DNA of 64,000 nt, from assembly GCF_025060755.1 (NCBI RefSeq), contig NZ_JANYUY010000017.1, forward strand, positions 58,368 to 122,367, given 5' to 3'. Below, piece after piece: positions 25,670 to 35,488 of this stretch. Positions within the stretch are counted from its first letter, which is position 1. The number at the start of each line of letters is the position of its first letter. Source of the DNA: Paenibacillus doosanensis. GTDB taxonomy: Bacteria > Bacillota > Bacilli > Paenibacillales > NBRC-103111. The translations under genes and the position numbers were made by a program. The notes below the pieces were generated by a model, which ran no database searches, was not told the origin of the DNA, and worked only from the letters and a program-made list of their open reading frames with translations.

Positions 25670-26641
25670 TCACCATAAGCTGGTTTCTCCGACTTTCTTG
25701 GCAATCTGGTTCACCGTCATAATTAGGAATAAGTTAATAAAGGAGTTAAAAAATCCGATCGCCGTCGCGTACGAATAGTTCGGAGCCGACGAAGCAAGGC
25801 TGACGGAGTACACATAGGTCGAGATAACCTCGGATGAAGCGATGTTCAGCGGATTTTGCATCAAATAAATTTTCTCGAAACCGATCCCCATAATATGTCC
25901 CATGTTCAAAATCAGCAGCGTAGTGATGGTCGGCGCGATACCGGGCAAATCCACATTCCAGATGCGCTGTATCCGGCTTGCCCCGTCGATGGTCGCCGCC
26001 TCGTGAATTTCCTGACTGATCCCGGACAGGGCGGCCAAATAAATAATCGTTCCCCAGCCTGCGTGCTGCCATATGCCGGACCATACGTAGATCGACTTGA
26101 ACATGGAGGGGTCCCCCATGAAGTTCATCGGTTCGATCCCCAATTGCCCAAGAGCGAGATTGACAATGCCGATTCGCGGATTCAGAAATTGCAGGATAAT
26201 TCCGACCATCACGACCGTAGATATAAAATAAGGCATGTACGTAATGAATTGGACGGCTTGCTTGAATTGGGTCCGCAGGGTGGCATTCAAGGCGAGCGCC
26301 AAAATAATCGGAATCGGAAACCCGGCAACCAGCTCATAGACGCTGATCAAAACCGTGTTTCTGACGACGCTGATAAACTGGTACGATTCGAAAAACTTGG
26401 CGAAATGCTTAAAGCCTACCCACGGACTGCCCCATATTCCCTGAAATACATGAAAATCCTTAAACGCCAGCTGCAAACCGTACATAGGGCCGTATTGAAA
26501 AATAAGAAGCCAGGCGAACGGAAGCAAAATAATGACATAAAGCTGGTAATCGATTTTGATTTGTCTCCAGAGTCTCTTGCGGCGAGTTGCAGTCAGCTGG
26601 GCGGAATAATTCATTTTTACCGAATCTGCATCAAAACCCAT
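25670..26641 (-). CDS. Sugar ABC importer permease, LplB type
   Basis: Membrane protein of 323 residues. N-terminal basic segment ATRRKRLWRQIK, then QYGPMYGLQLAFKDFHVFQG, the LplB hallmark. EAA loop HEAATIDGASRIQRIWNVDL; C-terminus VNQIAKKVGETSLW. Ribosome site AAGGAGG six bases before the ATG. It lies between the first binding-protein gene and the second permease. Confidence 0.94.
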   Translation of the reverse strand: MGFDADSVKMNYSAQLTATRRKRLWRQIKIDYQLYVIILLPFAWLLIFQYGPMYGLQLAFKDFHVFQGIWGSPWVGFKHFAKFFESYQFISVVRNTVLISVYELVAGFPIPIILALALNATLRTQFKQAVQFITYMPYFISTVVMVGIILQFLNPRIGIVNLALGQLGIEPMNFMGDPSMFKSIYVWSGIWQHAGWGTIIYLAALSGISQEIHEAATIDGASRIQRIWNVDLPGIAPTITTLLILNMGHIMGIGFEKIYLMQNPLNIASSEVISTYVYSVSLASSAPNYSYATAIGFFNSFINLFLIMTVNQIAKKVGETSLW

Positions 26642-26692
26642 AGGAATCCTCCTTATCGTAGCGCTTACATATGGATCGGCGGAAACCTCACA

Positions 26693-28021
26693 TCAGTTGC
26701 CCCGATGAAGATTTGTAAACGTTTCCAAATTCGCGAACGCTTCCTCCGGCGGCTTCCCGGCCAAAATCGCTTGAACGGTTTGATTGTACTCATCGCCGAT
26801 GACTGTGCCGAGTCCCACATCATAGAAGATAAACAGCCGTTTCATACCCGTCAGCTGCTCTTGCAGCGCCTGCGTGAGCTGAGGGGTAAGGCCGGGATTA
26901 AGCTCCAGCTTGATGACAGGAATATCCCCGCCCTTCTCGGCGATCTTCCGCTGGTATTTCTCGCCGGTGAACATCTTCAAAAGCTCGATCGCCGCCGCTT
27001 GATCCTTCGCCTCGGCATTGACCGCAAAATTAACGGAGGTTTGCCCGAGCCAGGTGTCCATGTCTCCCTTGCCGTTCGGAAAAGCGGGGAACGGGATGAC
27101 GCCGACCGAGTCCTTGATCTTGGAATCATCGGCAATCATCTGATTGATCGCCCAGCTGCCCGTCACCAGCATCGCCGCTTGTCCCTGTTTGAACATTAAG
27201 TTAACGGCATCGTTGTCGAGCTCGAGGAACGATTGCGGAAAAGCGCCGTTATCCCGCAATTGCTGCATCACATGGCCCGTTTCAATGAAAGACGGGTGCA
27301 GCCAGCTTCCTCTGCCTTCCATGATCGCATCGTACGGTTCATTGCCCCCGATGCGATTGGCCACCATCTCGCTGAACTGCGCGGCCGTCCACGGCGTTTT
27401 CGCGCCGAAGGCCAAAGGAGTCACCCCGTTCGCTGCCAATACCCGGACGACCGACAGCAATTGCTCGTACGTCCGCGGGGGGACAAGACTGTGCTGCTCG
27501 AAAATGTGCTTGTTGTAAAATAAGGCTACGACCGCAAAAGAGCTGGGAACCGCGTAAATCTTATCCCGATAGGACAATAGATCGAGCACGCCGGGATTAA
27601 AGCTCTCCTTCCATTTCGGATCGACAGCAAATGCATCGTCCAGAGAAAGAAGTCTATCCGCAGCGGCATATTTCCCCAATACGCCGGCGGCATGGCTCAT
27701 AAAAAGATCCGGTCCGTGGTTCGCCGCAATTCCCGCATTGAGCTTCGCGTAGTATGGGGTGCCGGGAATGTGGCGAACGGACATGGACGCATGCACATCC
27801 TCTCGGGCATTGAACTCGGCTACGACTTCGCTGTAGATGTCGGTGATCGGGTTGCGCTCCCGCATCCAGTCATACATAACCATTCTTACCTTTTCTTTCT
27901 CCGCATGCCCGACGGACGGCATCCTGCCCGTTTGGAACTGCGTGTTCGCGCAAGCGGTTACTGCGGTAAAGAAGACGAGCATCAAGAGCAACGCTATCGA
28001 TTTGACCATTCCCAATCCCAC
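26693..28021 (-). CDS. MalE-family sugar-binding lipoprotein placed directly after the kinase
   Basis: Extracellular protein of about 442 residues. Signal VKSIALLLMLVFFTA with lipobox AVTAC. Family 1 motifs include YAVPSSFAVVALFYNKHIFE and MLVTGSWAINQM. The start is taken as GTG at 28021, six bases after AGGAGG; ATG at 28009 is an alternative. It differs in size and family from the LplA-type protein of the same operon. Its position, directly after the kinase gene and before the permeases, raises the possibility that it delivers ligand to the kinase as a co-sensor instead of, or as well as, to the permeases. Confidence 0.91.
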   Translation of the reverse strand: MGLGMVKSIALLLMLVFFTAVTACANTQFQTGRMPSVGHAEKEKVRMVMYDWMRERNPITDIYSEVVAEFNAREDVHASMSVRHIPGTPYYAKLNAGIAANHGPDLFMSHAAGVLGKYAAADRLLSLDDAFAVDPKWKESFNPGVLDLLSYRDKIYAVPSSFAVVALFYNKHIFEQHSLVPPRTYEQLLSVVRVLAANGVTPLAFGAKTPWTAAQFSEMVANRIGGNEPYDAIMEGRGSWLHPSFIETGHVMQQLRDNGAFPQSFLELDNDAVNLMFKQGQAAMLVTGSWAINQMIADDSKIKDSVGVIPFPAFPNGKGDMDTWLGQTSVNFAVNAEAKDQAAAIELLKMFTGEKYQRKIAEKGGDIPVIKLELNPGLTPQLTQALQEQLTGMKRLFIFYDVGLGTVIGDEYNQTVQAILAGKPPEEAFANLETFTNLHRGN

Positions 28022-28085
28022 CCCGGTCCTCCTAAAATTAGGATAATCGTAAATTGCACATGACACCATGCGGTATTTCTGACAT

Positions 28086-29888
28086 TTAGGTTGAAGATTC
28101 TGACTGTCTTTCCCCGGGACCTCCGTTGCCCGGAAGGGTCAGCTGCACGAAAGTCCCGCTGCCGGGGATGCTTTGAATAGAGAGCCCGTACGCCTTTCCA
28201 TAGTGGAGTTGGATACGCTGATGAACGTTGAGCAGCCCGATACCCGTTTGCGGGTTTTCCGCCTTCCCGGATAGCGCCGTCTGAATGTCCGCTAGTTTGG
28301 ACGGCTCTATTCCCTGGCCTTCGTCGGTTACGCTCAGCACCAGTTGATCGCCCCGGAAGCAGCTGCGGATCGCTATTGTCCCTTGGCCCATCTTCAATTC
28401 CAGGCCGTGTACGATCGCATTTTCAACCAACGGCTGCAGAATAAAGCGCGGAACAACCACTCGAAGCGTATCCGGATGCATCTCGATAACCATATGAAAT
28501 TTGTCGGCATAGCGATAGTTTTGGATATATACATACTTATTAACATTCGTGATTTCCCGGTCGAGCGTCACCAGCTCCTTCCCTTTGATGGCTTCGCGCA
28601 TGAGATCCCCTAACGCCTTGGACAGCCTGCCGACATCGGGAGCCCCTTGAATGCGCGCCAACCAATTAATCGTTTCCAGTGTATTAAACAGAAAATGCGG
28701 GTTAATTTGAAACATAAGGTATTTTAACTGGGAGCGCTGCTTTAACAGTTCTTCCTGATATACCTGATTGATCAGATAGCTGATCCTTTCGATCATACGG
28801 TTAAAATTGCGGCTTAAAACGCCAATTTCGTTGCGCGAATGGTAATGGAAGCTGACATCGAGGCGGTCGCGTTCGACATGCTTCATCATCTCCGACAGCT
28901 GCCGAATCGGCCTGGAGATGCCGTTCGACATGCAGTAGGCAAGAAGGATCGCCAGCACGAATACGGACAAGAAAATAAGCAGCATCCAATTTTTCAAAAT
29001 GAGCGACTGGATCAAATAGTTTTCTGCAGGAATGACACTAATTATCTTCCATCCCATGTTACCTATTTGCTGGTAAGTAATGATTTGCCTGCGTCCGTCC
29101 ACTTGTTCCGCAAAGTTGCCCTGCTTCCCTCCGCCGAGAATACGATCAATGTACGACGCGTCCGGTCGGCTGTTAATCAAGGATTCGTTTTCATGTGAGA
29201 TAATTTGACCGTTCTGATCGATAATATATAGATCTCCTTGCTCAATCAGTTTAATCTGATTGTAATACTTGGATATTGCTGTTTTCTTGTAATCCAATAT
29301 AAAATAACCGATCTTCTTTAAATTATCGACATCATAAATCGAGCTGCCCCCTGCGATAAATAGAGGATCGCTCTCCAGATTGATCCAGATCAGATCGCCC
29401 TTATTGCTTATAATCTGATCCCAGTCGTCCCTATTCAAGCTTGTCTTAAACGGCCGGTCTCCCGTTTGAAATACTTGTCCGTTCAACGAAATGAGATGAA
29501 CGTTCTCCACATCATCGCGGTCGATAATAGCCGCGTACAATATTTGACTTACCGCGTTAGACAGCGATAAGTAATCGACCATGGACAGTTGTCCCGTATT
29601 GGCCTGCATCAGAGCGCGGCGCACTTCGGGATTAGTAAAGATGGCGTAATACAGTCGGTCGATCTCACGCAAATTCAGTTCAATATTTTTGCTGACTTCG
29701 CTCAGAAGATCGATCGTATAGTCATTGGTCTTTTCTTGAATGAGCAAGTTGGATTTTTGGTAAGTGAGTGTGCCGATAATGGCGAGAGGAATGAAATTTA
29801 ACAACAGGAAGGCGATAAAGAGCTTATTGCGAATACTTAGGTCGGCGCTGATTCTCTTCAGCTTCGACAGCCATGCGGCTTCGCGCAT
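28086..29888 (-). CDS. YesM-type sensor histidine kinase
   Basis: Membrane kinase of 600 residues. First helix LFIAFLLLNFIPLAIIGTLTY, an extracellular dCache-like domain of roughly 250 residues, second helix LLIFLSVFVLAILLAYCMS, then HAMP. The phospho-acceptor His is near residue 398 in INPHFLFN. ATP-binding boxes: LVENAIVHGL and DEGQGIEP. The ATG at 29888 shares a base with the stop of the upstream regulator (TGATG) and is preceded by GGAGG, so translation is coupled. It probably senses the sugar imported by this operon. Confidence 0.94.
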   Translation of the reverse strand: MREAAWLSKLKRISADLSIRNKLFIAFLLLNFIPLAIIGTLTYQKSNLLIQEKTNDYTIDLLSEVSKNIELNLREIDRLYYAIFTNPEVRRALMQANTGQLSMVDYLSLSNAVSQILYAAIIDRDDVENVHLISLNGQVFQTGDRPFKTSLNRDDWDQIISNKGDLIWINLESDPLFIAGGSSIYDVDNLKKIGYFILDYKKTAISKYYNQIKLIEQGDLYIIDQNGQIISHENESLINSRPDASYIDRILGGGKQGNFAEQVDGRRQIITYQQIGNMGWKIISVIPAENYLIQSLILKNWMLLIFLSVFVLAILLAYCMSNGISRPIRQLSEMMKHVERDRLDVSFHYHSRNEIGVLSRNFNRMIERISYLINQVYQEELLKQRSQLKYLMFQINPHFLFNTLETINWLARIQGAPDVGRLSKALGDLMREAIKGKELVTLDREITNVNKYVYIQNYRYADKFHMVIEMHPDTLRVVVPRFILQPLVENAIVHGLELKMGQGTIAIRSCFRGDQLVLSVTDEGQGIEPSKLADIQTALSGKAENPQTGIGLLNVHQRIQLHYGKAYGLSIQSIPGSGTFVQLTLPGNGGPGERQSESST

Positions 29889-30709
29889 CAAGATTCCTCC
29901 GTTTCGTCCTGCCCGGAATGAAGACGCTTGCGAAATTCATGCGGCGTGACTCCGTAATGCTTTTTGAACAGCTGGCCGAAATAACGCGAATCCCGGATTC
30001 CGACGCGCTCCGCAATTTCATAGATTTTAATCGAGGCATCCGCCAACAAATGAACCGCTTGCTGCATCCGGATACGCACCAGGACGTTCACGAAGTTATC
30101 GCCGGTTTCCTTTTTGAACAAGCGGGTCAAATAATCGGGATGAAAATGATAGCGCTGCGAAAATAGCTGGAGCGTAAGGTCTTCCATATAGCGGGTTTCC
30201 ATCTCGCGCAAAATATCCACAATCACGCTGCTCACACTGTTGGAAGAAGCATCCGCTTTAACCTTGCTCTCCAGTATGTACTGATATTCCTTCAACCGCT
30301 CCTCTATGTCTTTGGCGGCTTTCTTCCGTTCGCGTTCGCTGTCGATCGATTCCTTTACTTTTCTACATTCGTTCATGATCTCATCCGGATCGGTCGGCTT
30401 CAACACGAAGCCTGAAGCTCCCAGCTGAATCGCCTTCAGGGCATATTCCAGCTGATGATAGGCGGTAATAAAAATGACTTTGAGCTGAGGATGCTCATGT
30501 CTTGCGCATTCCATCAGCTCAAGTCCGTTCATGCCGGGCATGCGGATATCGGTCAATAAAATATCCGATCTGCAGGAACGGATTAAGTCAAGCGCCTCCA
30601 CCCCGTTGCTTACAAGTCCTGACAGAACGAACCCTTCTTCCTCCCAGGGCAACATCGACAAGCCTTGCCTTGTAATCGGCTCGTCGTCGGCAATAATGAT
30701 GCTTACCAC
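29888..30709 (-). CDS. Short YesN-type response regulator with AraC output
   Basis: Regulator of 273 residues, short for the family because the long middle linker is missing. The receiver starts SIIIADDEPITRQGL, with the acceptor Asp in LLTDIRMPG and Lys in VLKP. The AraC domain follows (YMEDLTLQLFSQRY, HPDYLTRLFKKETGDNFVN, DSRYFGQLFKKHYGVTPHEF). The start is GTG, five bases after GGAGGCG. First gene of a nine-gene operon reaching 20189, so it probably controls its own operon. A 165-bp structured repeat lies just upstream of its promoter region. Confidence 0.94.
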   Translation of the reverse strand: MVSIIIADDEPITRQGLSMLPWEEEGFVLSGLVSNGVEALDLIRSCRSDILLTDIRMPGMNGLELMECARHEHPQLKVIFITAYHQLEYALKAIQLGASGFVLKPTDPDEIMNECRKVKESIDSERERKKAAKDIEERLKEYQYILESKVKADASSNSVSSVIVDILREMETRYMEDLTLQLFSQRYHFHPDYLTRLFKKETGDNFVNVLVRIRMQQAVHLLADASIKIYEIAERVGIRDSRYFGQLFKKHYGVTPHEFRKRLHSGQDETEES

Positions 30710-30777
30710 TCCACCGCCTCCTTAGTAAACGTTTTCATTTTACTGCGAACATTTTACGTAAATGGCATGTGCATACA

Positions 30778-30809
30778 ATTATATTACTTCGATCCATCCC
30801 GGTAATCAA
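30778..30809 (-). promoter_or_regulatory. Candidate promoter of the 20189-30709 operon
   Basis: On the minus strand TTGATT (30809-30804) lies 17 bases from TAATAT (30786-30781), with an overlapping TATAAT (30783-30778). About 70 bases of leader precede the GTG start. Tentative. Confidence 0.35.
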
Positions 30810-30852
30810 TTCCATTTGTGCAGGAAATCCGTTCCGGTCAAGCTGTCCGAGC

Positions 30853-31017
30853 AGAACAAATCCCCCAAAAGTGACGTGATGCTCTGAAGCTTATTCCGTC
30901 CGCATCCAGCTTCAGCTGGATCGGCGTCTAACCATTCAGCCAGGATCGTTCTATGGTTAGACATTACTTTCGGGGGAGCCCACGGATATCCACAGGATAT
31001 TGCTGCGCATCATTTCC
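30853..31017. repeat. 165-bp structured dispersed repeat, copy 1
   Basis: Same-orientation, equal-length match to 63710-63874 with roughly a dozen substitutions and no gaps. It can fold as follows: outer helix of 12 bases TCCCCCAAAAGT (30861-30872) with ACTTTCGGGGGA (30966-30977), the single odd pair being a G.U wobble on the minus strand. Inside are ATCCAGCT/AGCTGGAT (30904-30921) and TCTAACCAT/ATGGTTAGA (30927-30961). Outside is ATATCC-ACA-GGATAT (30986-31000). TGATGC and GCATCA could form a long-range pairing. A short reading frame on the minus strand is kept in both copies, but its substitutions are not biased towards silent ones. The repeat occupies much of the 30710-31126 gap. Confidence 0.85.
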
Positions 31018-31024
31018 TAAACAA

Positions 31025-31057
31025 TTAAGAAAGACCGCCCGGTTGCCCGCGGCGGCC
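31025..31057 (-). terminator. Terminator of gdhA
   Basis: Minus-strand stem GGCCGCC/GGCGGTC (31033-31057, one G.U pair), followed by TTTCTTAATT. It ends the glutamate dehydrogenase transcript about 70 bases after the stop codon and 15 bases from the repeat edge. Confidence 0.7.
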
Positions 31058-31126
31058 TTCATCATCTCCAAATGAATGAAACTGGAGTATTAGTCATATG
31101 GCTTAAAATTGTATCGGCAGAGGTTT

Positions 31127-32497
<1,371 letters not shown>

Positions 32498-32719
32498 TCA
32501 GCTCAACCACCCTTAACTTAGTATGGGATAGACAAATGTCTAATATATATTAGTTTTACCTCATTTTTATTCATAGTTCAACAAAAAATTTACATGTTAT
32601 GTAACCTGACTAACTGTCGTCATTAATAGATCATTTGTTGGCAACTATGCTCAAGGGGCCTGTTGACATATGTCATTTTTCCTAATCTATAAATGTGAGA
32701 AACTAGAGAAATACTCGTT

Positions 32720-33613
32720 TTAATCCGCCTTCGTGTTACATTTGGTCAAAGCCGCTATCCCTAGTGCCAGCGATCCGGTCAAGCCTGCATTAGCTCCAAG
32801 AGCGGGAGCCACGATATAATGGTCTATATCCGATAAAATGACCGGGCTGCTGACATAACCGTTTAAATTGCGCAGTACCTCGGAGCGGATCATCGGGAAT
32901 AACTGCTTCTGCTGCATGACGCCGCCTCCCAGGATCATTTTCTTCGGGGACAGCGTCAGGATGGTGCAGGTTATCGATTGCGCAATATAATGCGCTTCGA
33001 TTCTCCATGCCGTGTGATCCGCCGCAAGCTCGCTCCCTTTGCTCCCCCATCGCTTCTCAATGGCAGGGCCCGAAGCCATTCCTTCCAGACAATCCATATG
33101 ATACGGACAGCACCCTTCAAAGAGATCGTCCGGATGTCTGCGAACCGGAATATGCCCGCCCTCAGGATGAACAAGACCGTGAACGAGCCGGCCCTCCGCG
33201 TAAATGCCCATACCGATGCCGGTGCCGATGGTGTAATAAACGCAGCTGTCCAACCCTTTAGCCGCTCCCCATTTGGCTTCGCCGAAGGCGGCGGCATTGA
33301 CGTCCGTGTCCCATCCGCAGGGAACGTCGAAAACGTTCTTCATTGTCCCCAGGAAATCATACCCGCCCCAGCCGGGCTTCGGCGTTGTGGTCACGTAACC
33401 GTACTGCGGGCTTTGGGGATCGATATCAATAGGGCCGAAGGAGCCGATGCCGATCGCGTCAACCTGCTTGTCTTGAAAATAGCCGATTACTTTGCTCATC
33501 GTTTGTTCGGGTTGCTCGGTCGGAAAGCTGATGCGATCCAGAATCACGCCATCCTCGCTGCCGATCCCGCAAACAAATTTGGTGCCTCCTGCTTCAATTG
33601 CGCCAATGACCAT
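32720..33613 (-). CDS. ROK-family sugar kinase (fructokinase type)
   Basis: Cytoplasmic kinase of 297 residues. Phosphate-binding loop IGAIEAGGTKFVCGIG, sugar-site DTDVNAAAFGEAKWG, and the ROK signature with the zinc cluster HPEGGHIPVRRHPDDLFEGC...CPYHMDCLEG (one His, three Cys). Length and the GTGIGMGIY motif match fructokinases of the ScrK/GmuE group, which phosphorylate free fructose or mannose using ATP. Ribosome site AAGGAGG six bases before the ATG. An AraC-type gene relic ends just upstream, perhaps its former regulator. Confidence 0.93.
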   Translation of the reverse strand: MVIGAIEAGGTKFVCGIGSEDGVILDRISFPTEQPEQTMSKVIGYFQDKQVDAIGIGSFGPIDIDPQSPQYGYVTTTPKPGWGGYDFLGTMKNVFDVPCGWDTDVNAAAFGEAKWGAAKGLDSCVYYTIGTGIGMGIYAEGRLVHGLVHPEGGHIPVRRHPDDLFEGCCPYHMDCLEGMASGPAIEKRWGSKGSELAADHTAWRIEAHYIAQSITCTILTLSPKKMILGGGVMQQKQLFPMIRSEVLRNLNGYVSSPVILSDIDHYIVAPALGANAGLTGSLALGIAALTKCNTKAD

Positions 33614-33629
33614 TGTTGTCCTCCTTCAT

Positions 33630-33880
33630 TTACGACAAAAAGTTTTTGTAATCGTTCGGCGTAATGCCGTAACGTTTTTTAAACGTTTTGGGCTTTTTCC
33701 CGCAAAAAAATCTAGCGATCAGTCTTCCATGTAAGACGGCTCAATATAATTGATTATACTAGAAACCGACCTGCTGTGGTTCGATAATTTGGATTGATTG
33801 ACGATTTCCGTGATTCTCGTCATGATAAATTGACATTGCGCGAAAAGCTGGTTGATTGTCATATAGGGCGGAAGTCTGTC
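33630..33880 (-). pseudogene. Decayed AraC-family regulator (C-terminal remnant)
   Basis: Read on the minus strand from 33880, one frame gives RLPPYMTINQLFAQCQFIM and then SIINYIEPSYMED before an in-frame TGA (33721-33719). The same frame continues SLDFFAGKSP, then the frame changes to give KTFKKRYGITPNDYKNFLS and a TAA at 33632-33630. These are the linker, the first DNA-binding helix and the last helix of an AraC domain; the central recognition segment is deleted. Upstream of 33880 another stop interrupts, and 33884-34074 holds only possible further scraps. It ends 17 bases before the ROK kinase start. Confidence 0.75.
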
Positions 33881-34074
33881 TCAATACCTAACATGATATG
33901 TCACGTGAACCATTAATGCAGAGTGAAATTGAATAATGTTCCGCGACATTCCCCATTCTGATCTTATTGATGATCATGTCTCAAATAAAAATGATGATTC
34001 AGAGCCTCCCCCGACTCCAGATACGCTTTATCGGCAAGGCAAACACCGGGCTTAGTCCATGTAGTCGAACGGCA

Positions 34075-34107
34075 AACAGCCCGGCTCTAATAAGATGCCG
34101 GGCTGTT
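34075..34107 (-). terminator. Terminator of the serine hydrolase gene
   Basis: Perfect eleven-base stem AACAGCCCGGC/GCCGGGCTGTT with an 11-base loop, 25 bases after the stop codon. The T-tract is weak (TGTTTG). Confidence 0.65.
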
Positions 34108-34131
34108 CGTTCCAAATCGTAAAAATTATGT

Positions 34132-35286
34132 TTACGTTAAACTCAATCTCTCGCGGATCAGATCGGTGACAAGCCGATCGGGGGAACGCTTGCCTCTACC
34201 GACCTTCATGCGGTTGCACAGCACCGCCGCAGCCAAACGGTTCTCCGGATCGGCATACCCGATCATACCGCCCAAACCGGAATAGCCGAAAGCTGTCGGT
34301 CTGCCTCCCATCGCATCCCCTTCTTGGCCGAGGCTGTAGCCGAGCCCCAATCGATTGGGAGCCAGCCCCACTTCGTCGATGCCTTCGAACTGCAGCGCCG
34401 CCGCCGCCGCTATGGCGTCCTGCCCGAGCAGGCGCCTGCCGTTCACGCCCTGGCCGATCAGCGAAGCATACATGCACGCTAACGCCTGCGCCGTAGCGAC
34501 GATATTCACGGCGGGAACGGCTGCAGCATGGAACCACGGCGAGTTCCATTCCGGATTGGCGACGGGAACCAGAGCGGGGGGAAGAACACGTTTGAACAGC
34601 ATGTCATCCGGCAGGGAAGCAATCTGCACGGCTTCGCCGCTAATTTCGGCGATACGGGCTTCTGCTTCCGCGGGAGCGCCCAAGTACAGCCCCTGTTCGA
34701 TGCCCAAAGGCTTGCCTATCTCGTCTTGGATAATTTGAGCAATTGTCCGGCCGTCCGCTCGGGATGCGGTCTCGCCCAATATCCAGCCGAAGGTCAGCCC
34801 ATGGTAGCCTGACTTGCTGCCCGGCTCCCAGATGGGCTCCAGCTTCTCCATCTCGCAGACCATCGCTTGCCAGTCGGCGACGAGCCGCATATCCGCGTAC
34901 GCAGGCATCAGAGGGATTCCCGCCGTATGCGTAAGCACCTGGCGGAGCGTAATGTTTTCTTTGCCGTTCGTTCCGAATTCGGGCCAGTAATGGGCAATCT
35001 TCTCATCGTACGCCAGTTTGCCCTGCTGCGCGAGAATATGAACGGCCGTTGAAACGACGCCTTTGGAGCAAGATTGGATCACGAATAACGTATCCGCAGC
35101 AACGGGCCGCTGTCCTGCGGCATCCGCGCTTCCTGCAACAACATTAAGAATCGGCTCGCCGTGCCAGTAAGCCGCCGCCTGGAAGCCTGCGCCTGTATCT
35201 TCTTCCGCAAGCTCCTCCAGCAGCCGTTTGACTTGAATCTGCAAATCGATAAGATCTTGACGTTTGCTAATCAATGGATTGGTCAA
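34132..35286 (-). CDS. Serine hydrolase of the beta-lactamase/penicillin-binding class C fold
   Basis: Protein of 384 residues without a signal peptide. The active-site SxxK tetrad is SCSK in FVIQSCSKGVVSTAVH, and a tyrosine motif lies in GSKSGYHGLTFGWILG. The C-terminal FGYSGLGGMIGYADPENRLA gives the third box, with Gly-containing FGYSG replacing KTG as in EstB-type esterases. Relatives are esterases or D-amino-acid-active peptidases; true beta-lactamase activity is unlikely for a cytoplasmic member. Start appears to be TTG at 35286 behind GGGAG. Probably monocistronic. Confidence 0.88.
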   Translation of the reverse strand: MTNPLISKRQDLIDLQIQVKRLLEELAEEDTGAGFQAAAYWHGEPILNVVAGSADAAGQRPVAADTLFVIQSCSKGVVSTAVHILAQQGKLAYDEKIAHYWPEFGTNGKENITLRQVLTHTAGIPLMPAYADMRLVADWQAMVCEMEKLEPIWEPGSKSGYHGLTFGWILGETASRADGRTIAQIIQDEIGKPLGIEQGLYLGAPAEAEARIAEISGEAVQIASLPDDMLFKRVLPPALVPVANPEWNSPWFHAAAVPAVNIVATAQALACMYASLIGQGVNGRRLLGQDAIAAAAALQFEGIDEVGLAPNRLGLGYSLGQEGDAMGGRPTAFGYSGLGGMIGYADPENRLAAAVLCNRMKVGRGKRSPDRLVTDLIRERLSLT

Positions 35287-35488
35287 TGCGCTTCACTCCC
35301 TTATTTGAATTGAACTATAAGGTGCAAAGCCCATCCTGTGAGTCCGGCAGGCGAACAGGGTTTCTTATCACCGCCCATACAAAGGTTCGCCCTAAGAATA
35401 GGCTTTGCATGAGCCGCGTGTCATCCCGGCAAAATGATTTGCCATCCCAATCGACCCCCTCTCTATGAAAATGATCGCTCTCGCCGGC

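Noticed and set aside
26656..26669. Possible catabolite-response (cre) site TCGTAGCGCTTACA between the binding-protein and permease genes
   Set aside because: One conserved position of the cre consensus is wrong and the site lies inside an operon, not at a promoter. Too weak to list.
25856..27199. Plus-strand open frame of 447 codons
   Set aside because: It spans parts of two real minus-strand genes (permease and binding protein) and their junction; no start signal or family motif.
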